From Bosea sp. BIWAKO-01 (lineage in GTDB: Bacteria; Pseudomonadota; Alphaproteobacteria; Rhizobiales; Beijerinckiaceae): a stretch of DNA of 64,000 bases. The notes beneath the pieces are model-generated. The model was given only the letters and a program-made list of their open reading frames with translations, searched no databases and had not been told where the DNA came from. Numbering within the stretch: position 1 is the stretch's first letter; each line of letters opens with the position of its first letter. The position numbers and the translations under genes were made by a program. This document shows positions 47,272 through 55,782 of the stretch, in pieces. The stretch is from assembly GCF_001748145.1 (NCBI RefSeq), contig NZ_BCQA01000001.1, positions 3,994,501 through 4,058,500 on the forward strand, written 5' to 3'.

Positions 47272-47733
47272 TCAGGCGGTGCGCTCGACGTAGTGCTGCG
47301 CGCTCGTTTCGTCGGAGAGACGAGCCTTCTCTGCGAGTTCGCGCGAATAGATCCGCAGCCGAAGCAGTGTCTCGTCCGGGAGTTGTGAAACGGTCTCGCC
47401 GGTCACCCTGTTCTTCTTCTGAATGACGACCTCGCGAGTGCGTGGCTCGATCACGATCCGACGCTCGATGAGATCGCGCAGATCCTGCTCGCGCTGGCGC
47501 GCCGCGTGCCGGTCCGCCACGGCGTTCTGTTTCGCCATGGCATCGTCGCGCCGAGCTTGTTCGGAGCGGGCCTGCAGATCGAGCTGGACCGCTTCGCCCG
47601 CCGCTGCCGACTGGACGGTTTGCGCTGCCGGCAGTTCGACCGGGATGCTGCCCTTCGTCGCAACCGCATCGCTTCTGGCGGTGACGTGATAGGCGCCGAC
47701 CGCCGTCGCTCGCGTCGAGGCTCCGAAATCCAT
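47272..47733 (-). CDS. FlaG-like flagellar-region protein
   Basis: The 153-residue protein has a low-complexity N-terminal half rich in Ala, Gln and Arg (residues 1-85) and a conserved-looking second half: RRIVIEPRTREVVIQKKNRV, TGETVSQLPDETLLRLRIYS. The strand-turn 'x-V-I-x-K-x-x-x-x-TGE-x-V-x-Q-(L/I)-P' is the pattern of FlaG, a protein that limits filament length in other bacteria, but similarity is confined to that stretch. AAGGAG seven bases before the ATG supports the start. It lies between flagellin and flgI operons and has its own terminator. Confidence 0.65.
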   Translation of the reverse strand: MDFGASTRATAVGAYHVTARSDAVATKGSIPVELPAAQTVQSAAAGEAVQLDLQARSEQARRDDAMAKQNAVADRHAARQREQDLRDLIERRIVIEPRTREVVIQKKNRVTGETVSQLPDETLLRLRIYSRELAEKARLSDETSAQHYVERTA

Positions 47734-47947
47734 CGCTCACTCCTTCTGGAGTCGGATAACAGCCGCCCCTCGCGGCCGTCGCACGAAGGGCGCGGACAAG
47801 CCGCACCCTTCGCATCAGGTCGAGAATGACTGCAAAGATTGAATCTTCCGTAAGGAGATTAGGTAAATTTTGACGATTGCCGTGGCAGCCGCCGCCTCGG
47901 GGCGGGTTTGCCCAGGGGGGAAGGTCGCCTCCGCGCCTTCCCTTCGG

Positions 47948-48436
47948 TCAGAGACTGCGCGAGATCACGAGCGGCCCGGAGTTCGGGCGTACAAATGCGC
48001 CGGCTCCCACAGTCGCCGTCGGTCCGTAGCCGGCGGCCCGCAACGGACGGTTCGCCTCGGAGGCGAGATCGCGGACGATCGATTCCGAGACGGCCCGCGC
48101 GGTGGCAAGCACGATCTGGTTGATCTCGATCAGGTCCTGGAATGCGACATGGGCCGCCTTCAGACGCTTGACCTGATCGGGGACGAAGCGTGCCAGCGCG
48201 ACGGCGTTCAGCTTCACCTGCTCGACACCGCGCATATAGATGCCGGCAAGCTCGGTCTTGCGCGGCTCGCGCTCCATCGCGTCCGACAGTTTTCCGGCGC
48301 GGACCAGTTCGGTTTCCTCGCCAACGACATGGGACAGCGCGCCCAGCGTCTCCAGCACGGCTTCGATCAGGGACTGCGCCTCGAGGGCGCTCGCGATGCG
48401 TGGCCGTTCATCCAGTACACGCCTAGCCAGCGACAC
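47948..48436 (-). CDS. Putative FlgN-like flagellar protein
   Basis: The 162-residue helical protein starts from a GTG at 48436 (VSLARRVLDERPRIASALEA) inside the end of flgJ, overlapping by 14 bp. Heptad-like segments (SLIEAVLETLGALSHVVGEE, ETELVRAGKLSDAMEREPRK) resemble FlgN, the chaperone for FlgK and FlgL, which is normally 140-160 residues and mainly helical. Sequence similarity is weak, so the call rests on size, helicity and place as third gene in the flgI operon. The tail, AAGYGPTATVGAGAFVRPNS, is an unusual non-helical end. Confidence 0.6.
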   Translation of the reverse strand: MSLARRVLDERPRIASALEAQSLIEAVLETLGALSHVVGEETELVRAGKLSDAMEREPRKTELAGIYMRGVEQVKLNAVALARFVPDQVKRLKAAHVAFQDLIEINQIVLATARAVSESIVRDLASEANRPLRAAGYGPTATVGAGAFVRPNSGPLVISRSL

Positions 48437-48791
48437 GGGGAGCTCCGGTCGTTGCCGCCGCGGTGGCCTGTTCCTGGACCTGCAGCAGGCTGCGCATGAT
48501 CGGATCGGACAGGCCGATGCCACCGGCGCGCTGCAGATTGCGGGCATATTCCTGGGTCAGCATCGTGCGATAAACACCGCCGCCGGTGCCGTTCTCGCCA
48601 AGCGGTCCCTCGGTCTCGCTGGAGGCCATCAGCTTGTCCGTGACCTGTTCGAGGAAGACGGTCTCGAATTCGTCGGCCTGCTTCTTGGCCTTCGCCTTGG
48701 CGGGATCGAGAGCGTTTGCCAGGCCGTTGACCAGGCTTCCGGCAACGCCGAGCGCCAGTTTCGCGGCGGGGAGGGCGAGTACGGCGGTCAT
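48423..48791 (-). CDS. flgJ: Rod-binding protein, FlgJ N-domain type
   Basis: The 122-residue protein is the rod-capping domain alone, with AKKQADEFETVFLEQVTDKL, GGGVYRTMLTQEYARNLQRA and GIGLSDPIMRSLLQVQEQAT. The muramidase half of enteric FlgJ is absent, as is usual in alphaproteobacteria, where a separate enzyme opens the wall. The start overlaps the flgI stop by one base (TAATG). Confidence 0.88.
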   Translation of the reverse strand: MTAVLALPAAKLALGVAGSLVNGLANALDPAKAKAKKQADEFETVFLEQVTDKLMASSETEGPLGENGTGGGVYRTMLTQEYARNLQRAGGIGLSDPIMRSLLQVQEQATAAATTGAPRVAG

Positions 48792-49924
48792 TACATCACC
48801 TCGATTTCTGCCTGGAGGGCGCCGGCGGCCTTGATCGCCTGAAGGATGGAGATCATGTCGCGGGGGCCGATTCCGAGGGCGTTCAGTCCGTCGACGAGCT
48901 CGGCGAGCGTCACACTCTCCTTGACGAGGGCGAGCTTGTTGCCGCCTTCGGTGTCGACCTTGACGTTGGTGCGGGGCACGACCGTGGTGCGACCACGGGC
49001 GAAGGGTTCGGGCTGGCTGACTTCCGGCTGTTCGCTGATCGTCACGGTCAGGTTGCCTTGCGCGACGGCGACGGTGGAGACGCGGACATCCTTGCCCATG
49101 ACGATGATGCCGGAGCGCTCGTCGATGACGATGCGGGCGAGCTGGTCGGGCTCGACCCGCAGCTGCTCGATCTCGGTCAGCATGCGGATCATGTTGCCCT
49201 GGAAGCGCGGCGGAATCTGCAGCACGACAGTCGAGGGATCGGTCGGTTCCGCCGCATCGCCACCGAGGAAGTCATTGATCGCCGCGGCGACGCGGCGCGC
49301 CGTCGTGAAGTCCGGGTTGCGCAGCGAGAGCCGCAGCGTCTTCAGCTTGTTCAGTGCGAAGTCGATCTCGCGTTCGACCAGGCCGCCATTGGCGATGCGG
49401 CCGACCGTCGGCACGCCGCGCGTGATCTTTGCGGCGTCGCCCTCGGCCGAGAAGCCGGAGATCGCGACCGGCCCCTGCGAGACGGCATAGACCTCGCCAT
49501 CGGCGCCGAGCAGCGGCGTTGCGAGCAATGTGCCGCCCTGCAGCGACTTGGCGTCACCGAGCGCGGAGACCGTGACATCGAGGCGGGTGCCCTGAGTGGC
49601 GAAGGGCGGCAGGTTCGCAGTCACCATCACGGCGGCGACATTGGCGGTGCGCATATTGGCGCCGCGCGTGTTGACGCCGAGCCGCTCCAGCATCGCCTGC
49701 AGCGATTGCTTGGTGAAGGGGGCATTGTTCAGCGTGTCGCCGGTACCGTTAAGGCCGACGACGATACCGTAGCCGAGGATCTGGTTGCTGCGCACGCCTT
49801 CGACGGCGGCGAGATCCTTGATGCGGGAGAGGGCCTGCGCCGGCTCGGTCGCCCAGGACAAACCGATGGCCAGCAGCGCGGCCAGCGGCATCACAAGGCG
49901 TTTCAGGGAGGGCAGGCGAACCAT
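48791..49924 (-). CDS. flgI: Flagellar P-ring protein FlgI
   Basis: The 377-residue periplasmic ring protein has a signal peptide (MVRLPSLKRLVMPLAALLAI) ending near PAQALSRI. The mature start SRIKDLAAVEGVRSNQILGY is diagnostic, followed by VGLNGTGDTLNNAPFTKQSL, MVTANLPPFATQGTRLDV and the C-terminal SVTLAELVDGLNALGIGPRD. It is first in flgI-flgJ-flgN-like and has a sigma-54 promoter 40 bp upstream. It is divergent from fliX, the same arrangement as in Caulobacter. Confidence 0.96.
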   Translation of the reverse strand: MVRLPSLKRLVMPLAALLAIGLSWATEPAQALSRIKDLAAVEGVRSNQILGYGIVVGLNGTGDTLNNAPFTKQSLQAMLERLGVNTRGANMRTANVAAVMVTANLPPFATQGTRLDVTVSALGDAKSLQGGTLLATPLLGADGEVYAVSQGPVAISGFSAEGDAAKITRGVPTVGRIANGGLVEREIDFALNKLKTLRLSLRNPDFTTARRVAAAINDFLGGDAAEPTDPSTVVLQIPPRFQGNMIRMLTEIEQLRVEPDQLARIVIDERSGIIVMGKDVRVSTVAVAQGNLTVTISEQPEVSQPEPFARGRTTVVPRTNVKVDTEGGNKLALVKESVTLAELVDGLNALGIGPRDMISILQAIKAAGALQAEIEVM

Positions 49925-49962
49925 CGGGCACCGGCGGGAATGAGACAGTAGCGGCTCATGCC

Positions 49963-49980
49963 TTGCGAGGGGCGTGCCAA
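49963..49980 (-). promoter_or_regulatory. Sigma-54 promoter of the flgI operon
   Basis: On the minus strand TTGGCACGCCCCTCGCAA has GG and GC ten bases apart and matches TTGGCACG-N4-TTGCA except for one base. The -12 element is about 42 bp before the flgI ATG, which leaves a leader of about 30 bases. Confidence 0.85.
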
Positions 49981-50073
49981 CTGTGGCTTCTATGAAAGTC
50001 CTTATTTTCCAGATTGTTATGGCATTAGCTCTGTCAGGCTCTTGCCATCGTCGCTATGTCGTTCCTGCCGGAT

Positions 50074-50088
50074 CGGCAGTTTTTGCCG
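50074..50088. promoter_or_regulatory. Candidate FlbD-type enhancer between flgI and fliX
   Basis: CGGCAGTTTTTGCCG is a CGGCA-N5-TGCCG palindrome, the same symmetry as the site before flgE. Its centre is 103 bp upstream of the -24 GG of the flgI promoter and lies just before the CtrA-like box of fliX. Confidence 0.55.
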
Positions 50089-50093
50089 GGCGA

Positions 50094-50108
50094 TTTACCA
50101 CTTGTTAA
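50094..50108 (+). promoter_or_regulatory. CtrA-like box upstream of fliX
   Basis: TTTACCACTTGTTAA, followed by CC, is one base off TTAA-N7-TTAA and lies 43-57 bp before the fliX ATG. In Caulobacter fliX is under CtrA control. Confidence 0.55.
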
Positions 50109-50151
50109 CCATGCGGGTCCAAGGCTTGGCGCATCGTCAACCGAGGCTGTC

Positions 50152-50559
50152 ATGATCCGTATCGACCCGCGCACGCCCGTTATCGGGGCAGGCTCGGCCA
50201 GCCAGACCCGGCGGGCCGGTGCGGCGTCGTTCTCATTGCCCGGCCGCGAAGCCGCGACGTCGACGCAGGGCAGCACGGTCAGCAATGCGGGTTCGCTCGA
50301 CCTCCTGCTCGCGGTCCAGGCCGAAGGCGATGCGCAGGAGCGCAAGAAGCGTCAGGCACGGCGCGGGCATGACCTGCTCGACGGGCTCGACAAGCTGAAG
50401 GCCGCGCTCCTCTCCGGCCGTGTCCAGATCGCCGAGCTGGAACGCCTCAAGACGACGCTCTCGTTGCGGCGCGAGACCACCGATGATCCGCGCCTCGACG
50501 ATGTGCTGGCTCATATCGAGCTGCGGGCTGCGGTCGAGCTCGCCAAGCTCGGACGTTAG
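50152..50559 (+). CDS. fliX: Flagellar assembly regulator FliX
   Basis: The 135-residue protein starts MIRIDPRTPVIGAGSASQTR and has a conserved C-terminal helical half: GHDLLDGLDKLKAALLSGRV, IAELERLKTTLSLRRETTDD and VLAHIELRAAVELAKLGR. FliX of Caulobacter links assembly of the early flagellar structure to the sigma-54 activator FlbD, first holding it back and then enabling it. It is divergent from flgI as in Caulobacter. The TAG stop is the first part of a palindromic repeat. Confidence 0.9.
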   Translation: MIRIDPRTPVIGAGSASQTRRAGAASFSLPGREAATSTQGSTVSNAGSLDLLLAVQAEGDAQERKKRQARRGHDLLDGLDKLKAALLSGRVQIAELERLKTTLSLRRETTDDPRLDDVLAHIELRAAVELAKLGR

Positions 50560-50660
50560 ATCATCGGACCGGATATCGTATCCGGTTCGATGACCTAGCC
50601 CTTTGTGTTTGCCTCGGCTTTCCCGAAAATCGCAATCCACTTTTCGGGTCGGTGCAATAG
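50558..50660. repeat. Dispersed palindromic repeat, copy 3 (hairpins A and B)
   Basis: Hairpin A pairs 50560-50575 with 50579-50594 (one G:T) and begins in the fliX stop codon. Hairpin B has CCCGAAAA at 50622-50629 and TTTTCGGG at 50641-50648. Order, spacing and position against a stop codon match copy 2. Confidence 0.8.
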
Positions 50661-50712
50661 CCTGTGAACCTGCCGCCGGTCCGATCAGGACCGAGCGGTC
50701 GCGGCCAGGCCC

Positions 50713-51885
50713 TTACTGCGACGGGGCGCAAACGCTCGGCGGCGTCACGCCCTTGAAGCGCTGATCCATCCAGGCGATCGCCGCGTCGGCGCTGTCACGC
50801 GCAGCCAGGAGATGGCCGACGCCCGACAACGCATCGAATTGCACCGCGCTGCCGGCGCGACAGAGCTTGTCTGCGTAGTCGCGTGTCACCTGGGGCCGGA
50901 CGAGCGTGTCGCTCGTGCCCTGCGCGATATAGACCGGGACGCTGCGCGGCAGGAGGCCGGGGGTATTGCGGCTGAGAAGCGAGCGCCAAGGCTGCTGCTC
51001 AGCAAAGGCGTTGTCGACGAGGAAGCGGCGCTCCAGCGCCTTGGTCGGGCGCAGCCTGCTGAAGATGTCCGTCAGGCTCTCCAAGCAATCTGCGGCCAAC
51101 TGATCGACCACCGGGATCGCTTCCGAACTGACGATCTTGTTCAGGGGCGCCTTGTAGACACGCGTCCAGGACCACAAGGTCATTGCCGTCAGGTTCCGGC
51201 CGCCATCCGTGTCGATGTCGTCGGACAGCAATGTGGCGAGTTCGGTCGCGGGCGCTGCGGCGGCGACACCGACGAGGTCGAGTTCGGGCGCCAGGCGCTT
51301 CGCCAGGATACCGGTGAACAGCGCCGCGTGCCCCCCCTGCGAATGGCCCCAGACGGTGAAGCGCCGCCCGGCGGCGGCACTGGGGAGCTGGCCGGCTGCG
51401 CGCACCGAGTCGACTACGGAGCGGGCCGCGCTGGAGCCGACCAGATAGGGATGGACCCCCGCTGCGCCCAGGCCGGGATAGTCCGTCGCCGTGACGATGT
51501 AGCCACGCGCGAGCATCGAACGCAGGCCCTGAATGGATTGGAAGATGCCGCCGGAGCGCGACGGTCCGCATTGCGGCTGGACCCCGGTCGTCGGGTGCGC
51601 CCAGGCGACGACCGGGCGTCCCCCGGCCGGGCCGGGGCCGGGCGGGACGATCGCGACGCCGGATACCGCGATCGGCTGTCCATCGAGACCGACCGAGCGA
51701 TAGAGCATCCGGTAGGCGCTGGCGCCGTCGGGCGTTCCGTTCAGAATCTCGGTCCGGATCAGTGTTCCGGGGCGCCCTCCGGCGATTTCGGCAGGCGTCG
51801 CCGTATAGAAGTCCGATTGCGCGTTGGCTGGCGAGAGGAGGCTGGCCGCCGACATCCACATCAGCAGGGCGAGGACGACACGCAT
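50713..51885 (-). CDS. Secreted lipase-like alpha/beta hydrolase
   Basis: The 390-residue exported enzyme has a signal peptide (MRVVLALLMWMSAASLLSPA, cleavage near ANAQ). The nucleophile elbow is VWGHSQGGHAALFTG (GHSQG, Ser about residue 195), the Asp is probably in YIAQGTSDTLVRPQVTRDYA and the His in SGVGHLLAARDS. The order AHPTTGVQPQCGPS, ARGYIVTATDYPGLGAAGVH and the Cys pairs fit the secretory lipase (LIP) family first known from fungi. The natural substrate is unknown. The ORF opens 12 codons upstream of the chosen ATG at 51885. It stands alone. Confidence 0.85.
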   Translation of the reverse strand: MRVVLALLMWMSAASLLSPANAQSDFYTATPAEIAGGRPGTLIRTEILNGTPDGASAYRMLYRSVGLDGQPIAVSGVAIVPPGPGPAGGRPVVAWAHPTTGVQPQCGPSRSGGIFQSIQGLRSMLARGYIVTATDYPGLGAAGVHPYLVGSSAARSVVDSVRAAGQLPSAAAGRRFTVWGHSQGGHAALFTGILAKRLAPELDLVGVAAAAPATELATLLSDDIDTDGGRNLTAMTLWSWTRVYKAPLNKIVSSEAIPVVDQLAADCLESLTDIFSRLRPTKALERRFLVDNAFAEQQPWRSLLSRNTPGLLPRSVPVYIAQGTSDTLVRPQVTRDYADKLCRAGSAVQFDALSGVGHLLAARDSADAAIAWMDQRFKGVTPPSVCAPSQ

Positions 51886-52008
51886 GAACGGTTCTCCATA
51901 GGTGGCATAGGCTTCGGTCAATTTGACCGGAACTAGCCGAGAGCCCGTTTAGGATTCGTCCGTGCTGCCGAGCCGACACGTGTCGATCCGGCACGGAATC
52001 CTTGGTCG

Positions 52009-52554
52009 TCAGCGAATGAACTGGTCCGCGTAATCCGCTCCAAGCCCGTTGCCCGCGTAATGCGCGCGGCATTTGTCGAGGCGGGTGAAGACGTCGTCAT
52101 AGCCCAGGCACTTGCCGTCGGGATCGACATAGATCATCGCGCCATTGACCTGGAACATGGTGATCATCTCTTCGACGTCAGGGTCGACGACGAGCGTGTG
52201 GGTCTCGCCCGGGGCCTCGTAGACATAGGCCCCCTCGGTCGCCACCCAGTCGTGTTCCAGGTAACGCCACTTTCCCTTGAGGACATAGCCATGCACGGGC
52301 AGGGGGTGGCGGTGGCGCGAGAGCACGCCGGCGCGGCGCACCTTCAGGAGGTTCATCCAGTAACCACGTGTCACGCAGAAGAGCAGTGGACGGAACCAGA
52401 CATTGTCATCGACGGGCACCCAGACCCGCTCGTCGGTTGGAATGACATGGGGCACGATCAGTTCGGGTGGGGAATCCTTCGGCTGAGGGTGGCGATAGGG
52501 CGTCCAACGGTCCTCGGCGCTCGCTTCGACGGGCATGGGGTTCGGATTGGTCAT
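52009..52554 (-). CDS. Cupin protein, 2,4'-dihydroxyacetophenone dioxygenase-like
   Basis: The 181-residue single-domain cupin starts MTNPNPMPVEASAEDRWTPY. Metal ligands of the cupin motifs are visible: VLSRHRHPLPVHGYVLKGKW (His-x-His ... Gly motif) and YVYEAPGETHTLVVDPDVEE (second motif His). The layout and WVPVDDNVWFRPLLFCVTRG match the 2,4'-dihydroxyacetophenone dioxygenase/ChrR-like cupin group, in which an iron centre cleaves a C-C bond; true substrate is not shown. It follows the SDR gene by 106 bp on the same strand, so the two may act on one compound. Confidence 0.8.
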   Translation of the reverse strand: MTNPNPMPVEASAEDRWTPYRHPQPKDSPPELIVPHVIPTDERVWVPVDDNVWFRPLLFCVTRGYWMNLLKVRRAGVLSRHRHPLPVHGYVLKGKWRYLEHDWVATEGAYVYEAPGETHTLVVDPDVEEMITMFQVNGAMIYVDPDGKCLGYDDVFTRLDKCRAHYAGNGLGADYADQFIR

Positions 52555-52660
52555 GGCGTTTCCTGCCTGAGATCTTGCTTCAAGTCGTTGCCGGAGTGAT
52601 TCCGGAAGCGGTTGCATGCCGTTGCCGTGTTTGGCGTTTTTCGTGTTGATGCGGATGGCG

Positions 52661-53383
52661 TCAGACGGCGAGATACCCGCCATCGACGGGCAGTATGGCA
52701 CCTGTCACGAACCTGGCCGCATCCGAGAGCAGGAAGGCGATGGCGCCGCCGACATCGCTGGGTTCGCCCCAGCGACCCTGCGGTGTACGCGCCAGGATCG
52801 GCGCCGAACGGGCAGCATCCTCGACCAAAGGCCTGGTCAACTCGGTCGCGATCCAGCCGGGAGCGACGGCGTTGACGCGGATGCCTTCAGGTGCCCAGGC
52901 GGCCGCGAGCGACTTGGTGAGCTGGCCGATACCGCCCTTCGATGCGGCGTAGCCCGGGGCGAAGGGCGAGCCGTGGAAGGTCAGCATGGAGGCGATGTTG
53001 ACGATCGCCCCGCCATTGGCGGCGAGCTTGTCCTTGGCCGCCACGCACATCCGCATCGAGCCCGTAAGGTTGACCTCGATCGTCAGGCGAAAGGCCTCGA
53101 TCTCGAATTCCTTGCCGCCGCGCTGGATCATGCCGGCGCAGTTCACCAGCGCATCGATACGGGGGCAGAGCGCGACGATGGCCGCGACCTGATCATCTCT
53201 GGTCACATCCAGTCTGGCATGACGGATCGCGGGGTGAGGCGGGGACGCCGCGACCTCCTCATCGGTGAGGCCGGTGGCGATGACCTCGTAGCCGGCCTGA
53301 GCGAGCGAAAGCGCAGCGCCTGCGCCGATGCCGCGTGTACCGCCGGTTACGAGAGCGAATTTGGGAACGGGAGTGTCTGTCAT
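52661..53383 (-). CDS. SDR family oxidoreductase
   Basis: The 240-residue classical SDR shows TGGTRGIGAG (cofactor motif), VNCAGMIQRG (NNAG variant), Ser in VNIASMLTF, YxxxK in PGYAASKGGIGQL and the FabG-type end FVTGAILPVDGGY. The short acidic/neutral loop after the second strand (ATGLTDEEV) does not clearly mark NAD or NADP. It is the first gene of a possible two-gene unit with the cupin protein. The substrate is unknown. Confidence 0.88.
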   Translation of the reverse strand: MTDTPVPKFALVTGGTRGIGAGAALSLAQAGYEVIATGLTDEEVAASPPHPAIRHARLDVTRDDQVAAIVALCPRIDALVNCAGMIQRGGKEFEIEAFRLTIEVNLTGSMRMCVAAKDKLAANGGAIVNIASMLTFHGSPFAPGYAASKGGIGQLTKSLAAAWAPEGIRVNAVAPGWIATELTRPLVEDAARSAPILARTPQGRWGEPSDVGGAIAFLLSDAARFVTGAILPVDGGYLAV

Positions 53384-53445
53384 GCCTCAAGGCTAGAGCG
53401 ACCGGCGCGCTCACGGAAGGCCGGAAAAGGCAGGGCAGGGTCCCT

Positions 53446-54288
53446 TCATTCGAGGCTGTATTTCAGCCGCAGCAGGGCGGTGCCCCGCGTCTCGAACTGG
53501 CTCGCGACCAGCGGCATCTGACGTGCCAGTGCCAGATCCAGCGAGGCCTCCCAGGAGAGATCCGCCAGAGCTGCAAGATCGGCGCTCAACTTGACCTCCG
53601 GCACGAGTGTCGAGTGCGGGCCGCCGTCGGGAGCGAAGACATAGCTGCCGGCCATGGAGAGCTGTGAGCTCATGGTCAGATGCTGAAGGAGCTGGTGACG
53701 GAAACCGATCAGCAGATTGGCGTTCTGCTCGGGCTTTCCTGCCGTGCTGCTGCCGCCTCCCGTCGAGACCGTCCAGATGAAGCCCGGCCCCTTGTCGGCG
53801 ACGGGCCGGGCCAATTTCCAATCGATGCGGGCGTCGCCGACCTGCTCGCGCCCGGGTGGTGCAATCAGCTTGGTCGAGATCGAAAAGGTGTCGGCGCCGA
53901 GCTGGAGGCCGACGCTGCGTTCGAGCGCGGAACCTGCCGGACCGCGCTGTGTCGAAAAGCCCTGGCGAATGACGCTGAGCGGGATTTCCCGGCGCAGCTG
54001 CCGGTTGGCTTTTGGCGGGGCGGGCCAGTTTGCGCGCGCGCTCAGAGCCGGATCGAACGGCACGGCGGCCAGATCGTCCTGCGCCTCTTGAGCCTGTGGT
54101 TCGACCGCGTCCTCAGGCTCCTCATGGATGAGGATCGGTTTGGGAATGGGGAAACGCGGGCTGTAGGCACCGTCGTCATTGGCTTTCGCCGCCCAGCTCG
54201 TGACGAGCAGGAGCGCAACTATGCCGGTCCGCGCCCCGATGGGCCGGCCAGCACGAATACTGCAGGGACGGTGATACAAGGTCGGCAT
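53446..54288 (-). CDS. Exported protein of unknown function
   Basis: The 280-residue product starts [20 protein letters not shown] with a hydrophobic stretch [18 protein letters not shown] that looks like a signal peptide ending at AKA. A proline- and acid-rich linker (residues about 40-90) precedes a beta-rich part with alternating patterns ([52 protein letters not shown]). The C-terminal aromatic-alternating strand ending in SLE could suit an outer-membrane beta-barrel, but this is inference. The start is uncertain; the frame opens to 54417. It is divergent from icd over 221 bp. Confidence 0.65.
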   Translation of the reverse strand: MPTLYHRPCSIRAGRPIGARTGIVALLLVTSWAAKANDDGAYSPRFPIPKPILIHEEPEDAVEPQAQEAQDDLAAVPFDPALSARANWPAPPKANRQLRREIPLSVIRQGFSTQRGPAGSALERSVGLQLGADTFSISTKLIAPPGREQVGDARIDWKLARPVADKGPGFIWTVSTGGGSSTAGKPEQNANLLIGFRHQLLQHLTMSSQLSMAGSYVFAPDGGPHSTLVPEVKLSADLAALADLSWEASLDLALARQMPLVASQFETRGTALLRLKYSLE

Positions 54289-54509
54289 TCTTCCTCGGCG
54301 GCGATCTGGAATCGAAGCTAGAACGGGAAGGTGCGGTTTTTGCGGCAGTGCAGCATGAGGCCGTGCAGCATCAGGCCTTGGGCTTCTCGGCCAAAAGCCG
54401 CGCTTCCCCAGTGGCACGTAACCCGCTAGGAAGCGCGCGGGCGGGCTGCGGAGCTATGGCTGCAGCCCGGAAACGTTCCAGACTGGCCAGCAGCAGGGGT
54501 CGATATCAC

Positions 54510-55724
54510 ATGAGCAAGATCAAGGTCGCCAATCCCGTCGTCGACATGGACGGCGACGAGATGACCCGCATCATCTGGCAGAAGATCAAGGACACGCTGA
54601 TCTTCCCCTATCTCGACCTCGAGCTGGATTATTACGACCTGTCCGTCGAGAACCGCGACGCGACCAACGACCAGGTCACGATCGATGCCGCCAACGCCAC
54701 CAAGAAGCATGGCGTCGCGGTGAAGTGCGCCACCATCACCCCGGACGAAGGCCGGGTGAAGGAGTTCAACCTCAAGCAGATGTGGAAGTCGCCGAACGGC
54801 ACGATCCGCAACATTCTCGGCGGCGTGATCTTCCGCGAGCCGATCATCTGCAAGAACGTGCCGCGCCTCGTGCCGGGCTGGACGCAGCCGATCGTCATCG
54901 GCCGCCACGCCTATGGCGACCAGTACCGCGCCACCGATTTCAAGTTCCCCGGCAAGGGCACGCTCTCGATCAAGTTCGTCGGCGAAGATGGCGCCGTGAT
55001 CGAGAAGGAGGTCTTCAAGGCTCCCGAGGCCGGCGTCGCCATGGCGATGTACAATCTCGACGAGTCGATCAGGGATTTCGCCCGCGCTTCGCTGAACTAC
55101 GGCCTGATCCGCAAGTACCCGGTCTATCTCTCGACCAAGAACACCATCCTCAAGACCTATGACGGCCGCTTCAAGGATATCTTCGAGGAGATCTACCAGG
55201 CCGAGTTCAAGGCCGAATTCGATAAGCTCGGCATCACCTATGAGCACCGTCTGATCGACGACATGGTCGCCTCGGCGATGAAGTGGTCGGGCGGCTATGT
55301 CTGGGCCTGCAAGAACTACGATGGCGACGTGCAGTCCGACACCGTGGCTCAGGGTTTTGGTTCGCTCGGCCTGATGACCTCGGTGCTGATGACGCCGGAT
55401 GGCAAGACCGTCGAGGCGGAAGCCGCCCACGGCACGGTGACGCGCCATTATCGCGAGCATCAGAAGGGTCGGGAGACCTCGACCAACTCGATCGCCTCGA
55501 TCTTTGCCTGGACGCGTGGCCTCAGCCACCGCGCCAAGCTCGACAACAATGCCGAGCTCGCCAAGTTCGCGACGCTGCTCGAGAAGGTCACGGTCGACAC
55601 TGTCGAGGCCGGCGACATGACCAAGGATCTGGCGCTGCTGGTCGGTCCCGACCAGAAGTTCCTCTCGACCACTGGTTTCCTCGAGAAGGTCAGCGAGAAC
55701 ATGCGCAAGGCGATGTCCGCCTGA
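54510..55724 (+). CDS. icd: NADP-dependent isocitrate dehydrogenase
   Basis: The 404-residue TCA-cycle enzyme converts isocitrate to 2-oxoglutarate with NADP+. It starts [20 protein letters not shown] and has the class typical of mitochondria and alphaproteobacteria: [40 protein letters not shown], the metal Asp residues in [40 protein letters not shown], and [20 protein letters not shown] in the cofactor region. It is close to the length of eukaryotic IDH1/2 rather than the 416-residue E. coli type. An excellent terminator follows. Confidence 0.97.
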   Translation: MSKIKVANPVVDMDGDEMTRIIWQKIKDTLIFPYLDLELDYYDLSVENRDATNDQVTIDAANATKKHGVAVKCATITPDEGRVKEFNLKQMWKSPNGTIRNILGGVIFREPIICKNVPRLVPGWTQPIVIGRHAYGDQYRATDFKFPGKGTLSIKFVGEDGAVIEKEVFKAPEAGVAMAMYNLDESIRDFARASLNYGLIRKYPVYLSTKNTILKTYDGRFKDIFEEIYQAEFKAEFDKLGITYEHRLIDDMVASAMKWSGGYVWACKNYDGDVQSDTVAQGFGSLGLMTSVLMTPDGKTVEAEAAHGTVTRHYREHQKGRETSTNSIASIFAWTRGLSHRAKLDNNAELAKFATLLEKVTVDTVEAGDMTKDLALLVGPDQKFLSTTGFLEKVSENMRKAMSA

Positions 55725-55751
55725 GCCCAGCGATCCTGATTGAATGACTTG

Positions 55752-55782
55752 AAGCGCCCGGATCCCTATCCGGGCGCTTTTT
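55752..55782 (+). terminator. Rho-independent terminator of icd
   Basis: AAGCGCCCGGAT and ATCCGGGCGCTT pair around CCCT and are followed by TTT, 27 bp past the stop. Confidence 0.92.
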
